A DNA stretch of 64,000 nucleotides from Marivirga harenae (GCF_030534335.1 NZ_CP130565.1:889501-953500); one strand, 5' to 3'; counted from the stretch's first letter, positions 50,758 to 60,202 are shown. Numbers and translations are program-made. Notes: generated by a model not told the origin, from the letters alone.

Positions 50758-52245
50758 TTATTTATTATTTTTAACTTGTTCCGGTGTAATAGTTGTCCCA
50801 TTATTACCCCAATTACTGTAAACATAATTGAGCACAGCCGCTACATCTTCATCGCTCAATCTTTGAGCAGGCATTGCACTGTTATAGGTTTCACCGTTTA
50901 CTGTAATCTCACCTGTTAAACCATTTACCACTGCGTCAATTGCTTTAACAGGATGCCCATTCAGATAGTCAGAATTTGCAAGTGGAGGGAAAGTTTTAGG
51001 AATTCCCTGGCCTTCAGCCTGGTGACATGCTAAACAGTTTTGCGAATAAATCTTTTTCCCTGCAGTGATACTTGTCTGGAGATCAAAGTCAGCTGGTGCT
51101 GGAGCTGGCTCTTCAACTACAGCTTCAACTTCTTTTTCCTGAGGAGGAGTACTCTCTGCAATTTCCGACTGTGGGTTATAAGGTACAGCCTCAGAACCTT
51201 CGTCATATACCACATGGTTTTCATCTCCAGATACACTTAGTATGCCTAAAGCGCCTTTATTAAAAGCTCTGAAAATTGAGTGATCAACCAAAACCAAATT
51301 ATCAGGAGATTCCACAGTAAATTCCAAAATTGCTGATCCACCAGCTGGAACTAAAGTAGTTTGTACATTTTCGTTAATGCTCTTACCGCCTTCTAAATAA
51401 ACTTTATCAAAAATTTCACCAATTACATGAAAAGAAGAAGCAAGATTTGGACCGCCATTTCCAAAGAAAATTCTTACGGTTTCTCCTACTTGAGCAGTAA
51501 GCGCATTTTCTCCTGTTAAAGCGCCTACTTTCCCATTAAAGACAACATAATCTGGGTTTTCATCTACCGCTTTTTGTAAATCAAAGTCCTGTAAACCTTT
51601 TTCACCGTGTTTGCCTTTAGTATAGAAATCTCCTTGCATCACATAATATTCCTTATCTACTGGCGGTAAACCTCCTAGTGGCTCTACCAAGATTAATCCG
51701 TACATTCCGTTGGCAATGTGCATCCCCACAGGAGCTGTTGCACAGTGGTAAACATATAACCCAGGATTTAGGGTTTTAAAAGAGAAAGTCTTTTGTTGCC
51801 CTGGCGCTACGAATGAAGCTTCAGCTCCACCTCCTTGACCGGTTACAGCATGCAAGTCAATATTATGTGGTAATTTATTGTCAGGGTGATTTTTAAGCGT
51901 GAATTCTACTATATCGCCCACTCTTGTTCTAATAAATGAACCGGGAACGCTTCCACCAAAAGTCCAATAAACGTATTCAACACCATTGTCCATTTCGGCT
52001 ACCTCCTCCAAAATTTCCATATCAACAAAAAGTCTTTTAGCCATTCTTTTACCAATGGGTTTTGGCACGTTTGGAGGAGAAGTCAATTCGGCTTTCATTG
52101 CACCAAGAACTTTAATGTCTTCATTTTTATTTCTGTTCGATTTCACAATTTCCTCTTGTTGCTGACAAGCCGAAAAAAGAAAAGGAAATAGCAGGGCAAA
52201 AAACAAATAAGTGATTCGATTCTGAGTCTTTCTATGCGTTTTCAT
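50758..52245 (-). CDS. nirK: Copper nitrite reductase with C-terminal cytochrome c domain, lipoprotein
   Basis: The 495-residue protein has a lipobox ending at C27 and two cupredoxin domains. Type 1 copper ligands are H127, C168, H176 and M181. Type 2 copper ligands include H132 and H167, with catalytic D130. The substrate-side His lies in SSFHVIG and the remaining type 2 His in LVDHSIF. After a Glu/Pro-rich linker (about 362-390) comes a cytochrome c domain with C404-x2-C-H408. NirK reduces nitrite to NO. The fused cytochrome lets it accept electrons directly. It heads nirK-nirV-SCO-(Cys protein)-NosA. An operator-like 14-mer lies 24-37 nt upstream. Confidence 0.96.
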   Translation of the reverse strand: MKTHRKTQNRITYLFFALLFPFLFSACQQQEEIVKSNRNKNEDIKVLGAMKAELTSPPNVPKPIGKRMAKRLFVDMEILEEVAEMDNGVEYVYWTFGGSVPGSFIRTRVGDIVEFTLKNHPDNKLPHNIDLHAVTGQGGGAEASFVAPGQQKTFSFKTLNPGLYVYHCATAPVGMHIANGMYGLILVEPLGGLPPVDKEYYVMQGDFYTKGKHGEKGLQDFDLQKAVDENPDYVVFNGKVGALTGENALTAQVGETVRIFFGNGGPNLASSFHVIGEIFDKVYLEGGKSINENVQTTLVPAGGSAILEFTVESPDNLVLVDHSIFRAFNKGALGILSVSGDENHVVYDEGSEAVPYNPQSEIAESTPPQEKEVEAVVEEPAPAPADFDLQTSITAGKKIYSQNCLACHQAEGQGIPKTFPPLANSDYLNGHPVKAIDAVVNGLTGEITVNGETYNSAMPAQRLSDEDVAAVLNYVYSNWGNNGTTITPEQVKNNK

Positions 52246-52268
52246 AATCTATGCTTTTAATTATATTC

Positions 52269-52282
52269 GGATATTTTTATTC
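52269..52282 (-). promoter_or_regulatory. nirK operator-like site
   Basis: GGATATTTTTATTC matches the 14-bp motif except at one position of the right half. It is embedded in a longer string (ATATTCGGATATTTTTAT) that resembles the reverse strand of the nrdD site (ATATTCGGATATATTTAT). It lies 24-37 nt before the nirK ATG. Confidence 0.5.
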
Positions 52283-52388
52283 TTTTTTGTTTGGTACAAA
52301 TATCACTAGAGAACTTTAGAATAGAAATGTTCCAGATCAGGCATTGAGAAGTTTATTCACAGAGATAAGTCTGCGAAAACGCAGGAAA

Positions 52389-53102
52389 TTAAATAAACTG
52401 TTCGTACTCGGAGAGTAAATTATACATCTCTGGGAGGCTTTCAATGCAAATACAACGTCCATCCAAGGATAATAAGCCATCATTTTTCATATGGCTAATG
52501 GTTCGGCTAACTTGTTCGGCATTGGTTCCGGCAATCTGTGCAAGTTCTTGTCTACTGAGCGTAATCATAATTTGCCCTTTATTATTCTTCTGTCCCACTA
52601 TTTCTCCTGCATAAACAATAGCGTAAGCTACCTTTTCATCTGTGGTCATTTGGGCAAAGAACTTGTTTCGCATTTCACTTTTACGAAGTTCTTTTGAGTA
52701 GAACATCATGATCTCAATAGTGAAATGCGTATTATTCAAAAAAGCATCATATAGCAACTCATTATTAAGAAAACAAACACGGGCATCGTTGAGTGCCACC
52801 GCACCTATTGGATAATTTTCCTTTGCCACTCCTTTATGTCCCATCATATGCCCATTCTTTGCTAATCGAACAATATTTTGTCTGCCTGAAAAACTACTAC
52901 TCACAATTTTAACATCCCCTGACTGAATAAAATAGGCGCCAAATACTGGAGAGCCCTCAGAGAAAATATATTGCCCTTTTGGGTAAACCACTTGATTTTT
53001 GAATTCACTGATTTTAGCCAACCACTCCGGATTTGTCTTTTTTACAAAACATGAAGTGGTAGTACATTCTTCGCAGCTTATTTTATTGGTTTTTTGGGGC
53101 AT
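52389..53102 (-). CDS. FNR-type Crp/Fnr transcriptional regulator with four-Cys cluster
   Basis: The 237-residue protein has an N-terminal Cys group C10-x2-C13-x4-C18 and a fourth Cys at 110 in ARVCFLNNELL. This matches the layout of E. coli FNR (C20, C23, C29, C122), so it probably holds an oxygen-sensitive [4Fe-4S] cluster. The cyclic-nucleotide-like barrel is followed by a helix-turn-helix whose recognition helix NAEQVSRTISHMK has the E-x2-S-R pattern of FNR. It is transcribed towards nirK with 143 nt between. It is the best candidate for the TGAY-N4-RTCA boxes in the island. Confidence 0.9.
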   Translation of the reverse strand: MPQKTNKISCEECTTTSCFVKKTNPEWLAKISEFKNQVVYPKGQYIFSEGSPVFGAYFIQSGDVKIVSSSFSGRQNIVRLAKNGHMMGHKGVAKENYPIGAVALNDARVCFLNNELLYDAFLNNTHFTIEIMMFYSKELRKSEMRNKFFAQMTTDEKVAYAIVYAGEIVGQKNNKGQIMITLSRQELAQIAGTNAEQVSRTISHMKNDGLLSLDGRCICIESLPEMYNLLSEYEQFI

Positions 53103-53271
53103 AAGAATATGATAGTCAATAATAGATTCTCAGTAACATTTTAAAAGTAATCTCTTTGAATTGAATAATCAATAACAAACTCACATTAAGCTAAATCTTT
53201 TCAAATTTACAATATTAGCCTAAATCGAAATTTTTGAATCCATAAAACTTTTATTTTTAAAAAGAGTATAA

Positions 53272-53298
53272 TATATTTGTTAGTGAATACTTACTCAC
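53272..53298 (+). promoter_or_regulatory. tetR/efflux promoter and TetR operator
   Basis: TATATTTG (53272-53279) fits the -7 box. The inverted repeat GTGAATAC (53283-53290)/TTACTCAC (53291-53298), pattern GTGAnTA-N2-TAnTCAC, overlaps the predicted transcription start and ends 2 nt before the ATG. It has the size and place of an autoregulatory TetR operator. Confidence 0.6.
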
Positions 53299-53300
53299 AT

Positions 53301-53888
53301 ATGAAAAAGATAACCAAAAGACAGTTAGAAATCATAGAAGCCGCAGGCAAAATACTTACTGCTTCTGGCGTAGGAGGATTAACCATAAAAAACCTGGCTA
53401 AGGAAATGGATTTTTCTGAAAGCGCAATTTACCGTCATTTCTCTAGCAAGCAAGATATTATTATTGCCATGCTTGAGTATTTGGCAAAAAATATGGACGA
53501 AAGATATGGAGTAGCTATTTCCGAGGATCAATCTGTTGAAGAAAAATTCATTAGCCTCTTTACCAGCCAATTTACATTTTTCAAAAGTAATCCATATTTC
53601 GTGGTAGCGGTTTTCTCTGATGGATTAATGGAAGAAAGCCAGAAAGTAAATGATACTATACATAAAATCATGACTGTAAAAATGAAACATTTAAAACCCA
53701 TCATCATGCAAGGGCAAAGAGATGACATTTTTACAAATGAAATATCCGTAGAGGAATTACTAAATGTGGTCATGGGTTCTTTTAGGCTATTTATGTTTAA
53801 GTGGCGAATTGCTGATTTTAAATATGACATAGAGGAACCAGGACATAAAATGATACAAACACTTTTAAAACTTTTAAAGAAGAAATGA
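53301..53888 (+). CDS. TetR/AcrR family transcriptional repressor
   Basis: The protein has 195 residues from ATG 53301. The TTG-started longer form would begin inside the -7 box. The TetR helix-turn-helix is clear (RQLEIIEAAGKILTASGVGGLTIKNLAKEMDFSESAIYRHFSSKQDIIIAMLEY), followed by the variable ligand-binding helices. It overlaps the next gene by four bases (ATGA) and is the first gene of the efflux operon, so it likely represses the operon until a drug or stress ligand binds. Confidence 0.92.
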   Translation: MKKITKRQLEIIEAAGKILTASGVGGLTIKNLAKEMDFSESAIYRHFSSKQDIIIAMLEYLAKNMDERYGVAISEDQSVEEKFISLFTSQFTFFKSNPYFVVAVFSDGLMEESQKVNDTIHKIMTVKMKHLKPIIMQGQRDDIFTNEISVEELLNVVMGSFRLFMFKWRIADFKYDIEEPGHKMIQTLLKLLKKK

Positions 53889-54334
53889 TGAAGAATTTAA
53901 GCTTTATTACCTATTTATCAATAGTGCTATTTTTTACAATGAGTGCTTGCAGTACCACTACTAATGAAAAGAGTGAATTAAAAAAGGGTCAAATTCAGCA
54001 GGACAAGAATGAACTTGGCATTGAACTGAATGATGGACAAAGATGGGAGGTAAATCAAGAAATGAAACCACCTTTGGAGCGTAGTGAAATATCTTTGAAT
54101 AAATATGAAGGGAAGGATTATGAAATTCTTGCCGAGCAATTAAAAGCCAATAATGACGAATTGGTAAAGTCGTGTACTATGAAAGGCACAAGTCATGATG
54201 AGCTACATAAATGGCTGCATCCTCATATGAAGTTAACTACTGCACTCCTTGAAGCTGAAAATGAAAAAGAAGCAGACAAAATAATTCAAAAATTGAAAAC
54301 CTCTTTCGATACTTATCACCAATATTTTCAATAA
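53885..54334 (+). CDS. Small lipoprotein in the efflux operon, unassigned
   Basis: The 149-residue protein has a lipobox ending near C21 (TMSACST), then a mostly helical body. The C-terminal part has CTMKGTSHDELHKWLHPHMKL, with Cys, His and Met spaced in a way that could bind metal, and an amphipathic helix after it. It lies between tetR and the TolC gene with a four-base overlap upstream and 30 nt downstream. It could sense or scavenge a substrate of the pump, but no known family is recognised. Confidence 0.6.
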   Translation: MMKNLSFITYLSIVLFFTMSACSTTTNEKSELKKGQIQQDKNELGIELNDGQRWEVNQEMKPPLERSEISLNKYEGKDYEILAEQLKANNDELVKSCTMKGTSHDELHKWLHPHMKLTTALLEAENEKEADKIIQKLKTSFDTYHQYFQ

Positions 54335-54364
54335 AAGAATTGAATAACTAAAAAAATTTATCCA

Positions 54365-55702
54365 ATGAAGTTAGTAAATACTCACAAACTAATATTGCTG
54401 ATGCTTTTTCTATTCTTGAAAATGGAAATAGCAAGTGCTCAAGTTTGGACTTTAAAGCAGTGTATTGATACTGCATTAGTCCACAATAATAACTTAGAAA
54501 GCGGAAGAAATTCTATTGCTATTGGCAAAGAAAGAGAAAAAGAGGCAAAAGCTCATCTACTACCGAAAGTTACGGCTAATGCAGATTATAAATATTTCAC
54601 TGATTTGCCCTATCAGTTAATGCCTCTTTCTACCTTCAATCCTGCGGCTCCGGAAGGACAATTCAACGAAATACAATTCGGGGTTCCCCATAATATCAAT
54701 GCTAACCTTCAAATTGCACTTCCTTTATATAGCACTGATATAAATGGTGCTATCAGAAACACTAAGCTAGCATCGGAACTAAGTGAATTGAAATATCAAA
54801 AATCAGAGGAAGAGGTGTATTATGAGATTTCTAACCTCTACTACAATGCCAAAATAATTAGCCATCAGCTCAATTTTGTAAAAGCTAATTTAAAAAACGC
54901 TGAAAAACTGCTTGGCAACCTTCAGTCTTTAAAGGATGAAAAGCTAGCCACAGGAACCGATGTTAGTAAAATTGAGCTGCAAATTTCACAGCTGAAAAAC
55001 CAAGAGCAAAATTTAAGCTATAAATATGGCCAAATAAATAACGCTTTGAAATTTACTATGGGAGTTTCCTTGGATCTTAATATGGAAATAGAAACTGACA
55101 TCAGATTTGAGGAAAGTTTGCAGGAAGAGTCCGGAATTATCTTGGATTATCAAATTGCCAAAACACAAGAGCAATTAATTCAAAGTGAAATAAGTACGTT
55201 AAATCAGTCTCGATTCATCCCAAATGTGAACCTAGTGGGTAGTTATGGTACCACAGGTTTCGGCTACGATCAATCCCCTAATGAATTTTTAAAATTCTTT
55301 CCAATGAGCTTTGTGGGCTTGCAACTTTCTTATCCAATTTTCAATAAAGGGGTCACAAAAAGAAAATTGAAGCAGAAGCATTTTGAACTGGAGAATAATG
55401 CGCTTCAGCAAGAGCTTATTAGTGAGGCAAATGCTATGAAAATTGAAAATGCTGAGATGCAAAAAGACATGACAAAGAAATCACTGCTAACCACGGAAGA
55501 ACAGATAGCACTAGCACAGAAAATTTACAATGAAAGCCTCCTTCAAAAAAATGAAGGCTTAGTAAACTTAACGGAAGTCTTATTAGCTGAAAATGCTTTG
55601 AGGGAAGCTCAACAAGCAAACCTTACTGCCATAATAGATTATCTAAAGGCTGATTTAGAGCTCAAGAAATTAAGAGGAAATATTAAAAATATTAATTACT
55701 AA
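54365..55702 (+). CDS. TolC-family outer-membrane efflux protein
   Basis: The 445-residue protein has a signal peptide (ending ASA) and the duplicated TolC structure: long amphipathic helices (LKQCIDTALVHNNNLESGRNSI at the start and ALREAQQANLTAIIDYLKADLELKKL at the end) and beta strands between (NVNLVGSYGTTGFGYDQ, FVGLQLSYPIFNKG). It forms the outer-membrane exit of the RND pump encoded downstream. The gap to the adaptor gene is only 4 nt. Confidence 0.92.
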   Translation: MKLVNTHKLILLMLFLFLKMEIASAQVWTLKQCIDTALVHNNNLESGRNSIAIGKEREKEAKAHLLPKVTANADYKYFTDLPYQLMPLSTFNPAAPEGQFNEIQFGVPHNINANLQIALPLYSTDINGAIRNTKLASELSELKYQKSEEEVYYEISNLYYNAKIISHQLNFVKANLKNAEKLLGNLQSLKDEKLATGTDVSKIELQISQLKNQEQNLSYKYGQINNALKFTMGVSLDLNMEIETDIRFEESLQEESGIILDYQIAKTQEQLIQSEISTLNQSRFIPNVNLVGSYGTTGFGYDQSPNEFLKFFPMSFVGLQLSYPIFNKGVTKRKLKQKHFELENNALQQELISEANAMKIENAEMQKDMTKKSLLTTEEQIALAQKIYNESLLQKNEGLVNLTEVLLAENALREAQQANLTAIIDYLKADLELKKLRGNIKNINY

Positions 55703-55706
55703 AGAA

Positions 55707-56762
55707 ATGAACTGGAAAAAAATAATCGGTATAATCATAGGCATAGCGGTAATAGTAGTGATGGCTATGAAATTGAAAAGCAATAAAGCCATTTCCGAAA
55801 ATAAGATTTATCAATATGATAAAGAAAAAGCTATTGCTGTTAAGGCAGACACCATTTCTTTCAATTATTTTCAACTTAAAACAAGCTATACAGGTAGTTT
55901 TAAAGCTCAAAAAGAAAGCAAGATTAGCGCTGAAATACAAGGAAAAATAAATCAATATTTAGTTGAAGAAGGAGATATTGTAAAGAGAGGTCAGCCTTTA
56001 ATCAAATTAGATAACTCATTATTAAGACTTGAATTAGAAAATGTCAATATTCAAATTGAGGATTTAGAATCTGATGTTAAAAGATATAAATCATTAGCTG
56101 AGAGTGATGCTATAAAAGGAATTCAGCTTGAAAAGGCTAAAACTGGATTAAAAAGTGCTAAAGTTAAGCAAGCAATAGCCTTAGATAAAATTAGCAAAAC
56201 AGAAATCAAAGCACCATTTAATGGAATTATCACTGCTAAAATGAGTGAAATTGGAAGTTTTGCGGCTCCTGGAATGCCGCTTATTCAATTAACAAATATT
56301 TCAACACTCAAATTCAGCATTAATGTAGCAGAAACAGTGCTTCATCTATTTGAATTAGGGCAAAGCCATACCGTTATAGCCGATGCATACCCTAATTTAT
56401 TATTCACCGGAAAAATTACTTTGATAGGAAGCAAAGCCAATATGAGCAATCATTTCCCGGTAGAATTTGAAATTGAAAACACCTCAGACTTAAAAATAAA
56501 ATCCGGCATGTATGGAGAAGTTAGCATATTGAAAACTAGCCCGAACAAACTGATTAGCATTCCTGCTTCTGCTTTGGTGGGCAGTTCTTCGGATGCACAG
56601 GTGTATCTGATCAAAAATAACAATGCTGTTTTACAGAAAATAACGGTAGCCGATAAAATTCAAGATAAAGCCATTATCTCAAAAGGATTAAAGGAAGGGG
56701 ATGTGATAGTAACAGAAGGTTTTATCAATCTTTTTGACGGTGCAAATGTGGAATTAAATTAA
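55707..56762 (+). CDS. RND efflux periplasmic adaptor (membrane fusion protein)
   Basis: The 351-residue protein has an N-terminal anchor (4-22), a lipoyl-like domain with ISAEIQGKINQYLVEEGDIVKRGQPLIKLDN, a helical hairpin (about 100-155), its return strand (TEIKAPFNGIITAKMSEIGSFAAPGMPLIQL) and a barrel domain ending EGFINLFDGANVEL. It bridges the RND permease and the TolC channel. It is 12 nt upstream of the permease gene. Confidence 0.93.
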   Translation: MNWKKIIGIIIGIAVIVVMAMKLKSNKAISENKIYQYDKEKAIAVKADTISFNYFQLKTSYTGSFKAQKESKISAEIQGKINQYLVEEGDIVKRGQPLIKLDNSLLRLELENVNIQIEDLESDVKRYKSLAESDAIKGIQLEKAKTGLKSAKVKQAIALDKISKTEIKAPFNGIITAKMSEIGSFAAPGMPLIQLTNISTLKFSINVAETVLHLFELGQSHTVIADAYPNLLFTGKITLIGSKANMSNHFPVEFEIENTSDLKIKSGMYGEVSILKTSPNKLISIPASALVGSSSDAQVYLIKNNNAVLQKITVADKIQDKAIISKGLKEGDVIVTEGFINLFDGANVELN

Positions 56763-56774
56763 ATCAGCGAAACA

Positions 56775-59700
56775 ATGAATATTACTGAAATTTCTATCAA
56801 AAGACCCTCGCTGATTATAGTATTATTCAGCATTTTCACCCTCTTGGGTATTATTGGTTTTAAAAAATTGAGCTATGAATTAATGCCCGATTTCAATCAG
56901 CCCGTAGTTGTAATTAAAACCATTTATCCTGGAGCAGAGCCAAAGGAAGTTGAAACTTCCGTGTCGGAAAAAATAGAAGATGCACTTTCAAACTTAGAAG
57001 GAGTGGATTTTTTGGTGACAAAATCTTTACCGAATGCATCCATTATCATAGCTAATTTGAATTATGGAACTGATTTGGATAAAACTATGCAGGATGCACA
57101 GCGCTATATTGACAATATTAAAAAAGATTTGCCCGCAGATGTGCAAAGTCCGGTGATGAGTAAGGTGTCCCCTAACGACTTACCAATTATGTCCATTAGT
57201 GCCACTTCTGATTTATCCTCCACAGAATTTTATCAGAAAATGAAAGATGAATACCTACCTCAAATTCAACAAATAACTGGGGTAGCGGAAATCACCATGC
57301 TAGGAGGTGAGGAAAGAGAGATTCAGATCAAGGTAAATCAAAATAAATTAAAACTGCATAAGCTCTCTTTATTGCAAGTGGTGGAAGCTATCAATCGATC
57401 TGGAGTGGATGTTCCTGCAGGTAATTTAAAAACAGATCAAGCACTGAATTCCGTAAGATTGACTGGTAAATTCAAAACATTAGAAGATATAGAAAATGTG
57501 CAACTTTCCATGCCGTTTCCTGGCAGCCCTATTTACGTGAAAGATGTAGCAATTGTAACTGATGGCACTAAAGAAATAAGCTCATTAAGTCGATATAACG
57601 GCAAAGAAGGCATAGGGCTTTTACTCAAAAAGCAAGGAGATGCGAATGCAGTTGAAGTTTCTAGGGCAGTAAAAGAGAGATTTCAGTCAATTGAAGAGCA
57701 AAATAAAGCTTCTAATGTTCAGTTTATTATTGCAGATGATAGCACCGACAATACTATTGCTGCAGTAAATTCAGTAGTTGTGGATCTTATTTTAGCAGTT
57801 GTTTTGGTTTCTCTGGTGATGTTATTGTTTTTAAGAAGTTTTAGAAACGCTATTATCGTTTTGGTGGCTATTCCGACTTCCTTAGTAACCGCATTTGCCG
57901 TAATGTGGCTTTTAGGTTACACTTTAAACCTGATGACTTTATTAGCCATGTCCCTAATTATTGGGATTTTGGTAGATGATGCAACCGTGGTATTGGAAAA
58001 CATTCAGCGCCACCTAGATATGGGCAAGAAAAAAAGAGAAGCTGCCATGGACGGAAGAATGGAAATCGGTTTTTCGGCTCTATCCATTACGCTCGTTGAT
58101 GTGGTGGTATTTTTACCCATCCTATTCCTTCAGGTTTTTGTGGCAGATATGCTAAAACAATTCTCTGTAGTAGTTATTACTTCAACCCTTACCAGTTTAT
58201 TAGTTGGATTTACCCTTACCCCTTGGCTTGCTTCACGAATTGGTAAAAAGGAAGATTTACAACCCACTAATTTCTTTAACAAGTTTCTATTATGGTTTGA
58301 GAGACAACTTGATGCCCTTACCGATTGGTACGGAAAGCTCCTTAACTGGGTGTTAGAGCATAAAATTGCTTTTACTGCTATAGTAATCCTATTATTTGCT
58401 ATGACTTTAGGCATCATGCGACAAGACATTATCGGCAAAGAGTTGATTTCCACTGGTGATCAAGGAAAGTTCAAAATGGCACTGGAATTTGATAAATCTA
58501 CTCCTATAGAAAAAAATAATGCTGTATCGACTGAAATTGAGGAATTCATTTTAAATCAACCGGAAGTATCGACTGTATTCAGCAATATCGGAGGACCAAG
58601 CACCGGAATTGGAAGTTTGGGAGTAGGTTCAGCTAATAAAACCGAATTCACCATTCAATTAAAAACCTCTAAAAAAGAATTGAAAGCCTCAGGTCTAGAA
58701 GCAAAAGATACGGAAGTTTTCATGAGGAAATTAAGAGCTGATTTACAAAAGCAATTTCCTGGAATAAATTATTCTATGTCTGCCTTAGGATTAATTCCGC
58801 GCACGGCACCCATAGAAATTACCTTAAGCAGCAGTCATTTAGATAGCGTTATGCAAAGTGCAAATGAATTAAAAGCTATAATCGAGAAAATCCCTGGTGC
58901 TGATAATGTAAGGCTTTCAGTTGAAGAAGGAAGTCCTGAATACAAAATAATTCCTGATAAAGATAAGATGCAGCGTCTGGGACTGAGCACTGCTTATGTA
59001 GGATTAAATATTAGAACAGCTTTTACTGGGAACGATGATGCTTCCCTCACGGAGGATGGAATTGAATATCCACTTAGAATTTGGCTAGATGAATTTAGCA
59101 GACAAAACTATGAGGACATACAGCAATTATCCATTATTAATCCAAAGGGACAAGCTATAGAAATAGCACAATTTGCTAAGATCGAATTGGATAACTCACC
59201 CTCACTTTTGGAGAAAAAAGATCGACAACCTGCAGTAACGCTAACGGCTGATGCTTTAGGTCGTCCTTCAGGAACTGTGGCGGATGATGTGGTAGCCTAT
59301 TTAGGAAATAATCCCTTAGCAGAAGGAATAGAAATGACCTGGGGAAGTGATATAAAGCGTCAAAATGATAGTTTTGGGGCATTAGGCTCTGTTTTGCTTA
59401 TTTCCTTTTTGTTAATATACCTTATCATGGTCGCATTATATGATAATTATATTTATCCTTTTGTAGTTCTATTTTCAATTCCTGTTGCTACAATCGGGGC
59501 ATTTTTAGCCCTAAACTTATCCTTAAGTAATTTAAGTTTATTTGCCTTATTAGGTTTAATTATGTTGATGGGCTTGGTAACAAAAAACGCCATTTTGATA
59601 GTTGACTTTACGAATCAATTGAAACTAGAAGGCAAGCATTTTAAAGAAGCATTACTGATTGCTGGAAAAGGAAGGCTTAGACCCATTTTGATGACAACAC

Positions 59701-59882
59701 TTTCAATGGTTTTTGGGATGTTACCTATAGCAATGGCCAGTGGAACAGCATCAGAATGGAAAAATGGATTGGCTTGGGTGATTATAGGTGGACTTCTCTC
59801 TTCCTTAATTTTGACTATATTTTTAGTGCCAATGGTTTATTATTTAGTGGACGCTGCTAAATTAAGATTTGCAAAAAAGTGA
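56775..59882 (+). CDS. RND (HAE1-type) efflux permease
   Basis: The 1035-residue protein has twelve membrane helices in two halves with two large periplasmic loops each, as in AcrB. Landmark motifs are IKRPSLIIVLFSIFTLLG at the start, the proton-relay Asp pair in GILVDDATVVLENIQRH (helix 4) and GLVTKNAILIVDF in the second half. It exports drugs or other amphiphiles using proton motive force. The operon is tetR-lipoprotein-tolC-adaptor-permease. Substrates are not predictable, but TetR control suggests response to a toxic compound. Confidence 0.95.
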   Translation: MNITEISIKRPSLIIVLFSIFTLLGIIGFKKLSYELMPDFNQPVVVIKTIYPGAEPKEVETSVSEKIEDALSNLEGVDFLVTKSLPNASIIIANLNYGTDLDKTMQDAQRYIDNIKKDLPADVQSPVMSKVSPNDLPIMSISATSDLSSTEFYQKMKDEYLPQIQQITGVAEITMLGGEEREIQIKVNQNKLKLHKLSLLQVVEAINRSGVDVPAGNLKTDQALNSVRLTGKFKTLEDIENVQLSMPFPGSPIYVKDVAIVTDGTKEISSLSRYNGKEGIGLLLKKQGDANAVEVSRAVKERFQSIEEQNKASNVQFIIADDSTDNTIAAVNSVVVDLILAVVLVSLVMLLFLRSFRNAIIVLVAIPTSLVTAFAVMWLLGYTLNLMTLLAMSLIIGILVDDATVVLENIQRHLDMGKKKREAAMDGRMEIGFSALSITLVDVVVFLPILFLQVFVADMLKQFSVVVITSTLTSLLVGFTLTPWLASRIGKKEDLQPTNFFNKFLLWFERQLDALTDWYGKLLNWVLEHKIAFTAIVILLFAMTLGIMRQDIIGKELISTGDQGKFKMALEFDKSTPIEKNNAVSTEIEEFILNQPEVSTVFSNIGGPSTGIGSLGVGSANKTEFTIQLKTSKKELKASGLEAKDTEVFMRKLRADLQKQFPGINYSMSALGLIPRTAPIEITLSSSHLDSVMQSANELKAIIEKIPGADNVRLSVEEGSPEYKIIPDKDKMQRLGLSTAYVGLNIRTAFTGNDDASLTEDGIEYPLRIWLDEFSRQNYEDIQQLSIINPKGQAIEIAQFAKIELDNSPSLLEKKDRQPAVTLTADALGRPSGTVADDVVAYLGNNPLAEGIEMTWGSDIKRQNDSFGALGSVLLISFLLIYLIMVALYDNYIYPFVVLFSIPVATIGAFLALNLSLSNLSLFALLGLIMLMGLVTKNAILIVDFTNQLKLEGKHFKEALLIAGKGRLRPILMTTLSMVFGMLPIAMASGTASEWKNGLAWVIIGGLLSSLILTIFLVPMVYYLVDAAKLRFAKK

Positions 59883-59896
59883 AATGGAAATAGTAC

Positions 59897-59932
59897 AGGC
59901 AATTTGAAAAGCTAAAATTGCCTAAATTTTTT
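59897..59932 (+). terminator. Terminator of the efflux operon
   Basis: AGGCAATTT (59897-59905) pairs with AAATTGCCT (59915-59923), followed by AAATTTTTT. It lies 15 nt after the permease stop codon. Confidence 0.85.
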
Positions 59933-60065
59933 CCACAATACCATTTGATTGAATCCTAATCTGTGATTAATGCAAGTATTCAGTTGAAATTTAGTCCAAC
60001 TTGTAAGTCTTATCCGAAAACTTCTAAAGCGGTACAGGCACTTATCTAAAGTATAGTCCTGATAG

Positions 60066-60137
60066 TGACCCCGGCAGGAATCGAACCTGCATCTAAAGTT
60101 TAGGAAACTCCAATTCTATCCGTTGAACTACGGGGTC
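60066..60137 (-). tRNA. tRNA-Arg (anticodon CCT)
   Basis: The 72-nt minus-strand sequence folds as a tRNA: acceptor GACCCCG with CGGGGTC plus discriminator A, D-stem GTTC/GAAT, anticodon stem GGAGT/ACTTT with loop TTCCTAA (anticodon CCT, read at bases 34-36), and T-arm GCAGG-TTCGATT-CCTGC. CCA is not encoded. It reads AGG arginine codons. Confidence 0.93.
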
Positions 60138-60202
60138 ATTTATTTCAACTTTTACATGCACTGCAGTAAGCTCATGTGAAAAATAAAAGCAGCAAAGCTA
60201 AA

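Noticed and set aside
52371-52384. CTGCG-AAAA-CGCAG hairpin after the fnr stop as a terminator
   Set aside because: Stem of only five bases and no T run; too weak to call.
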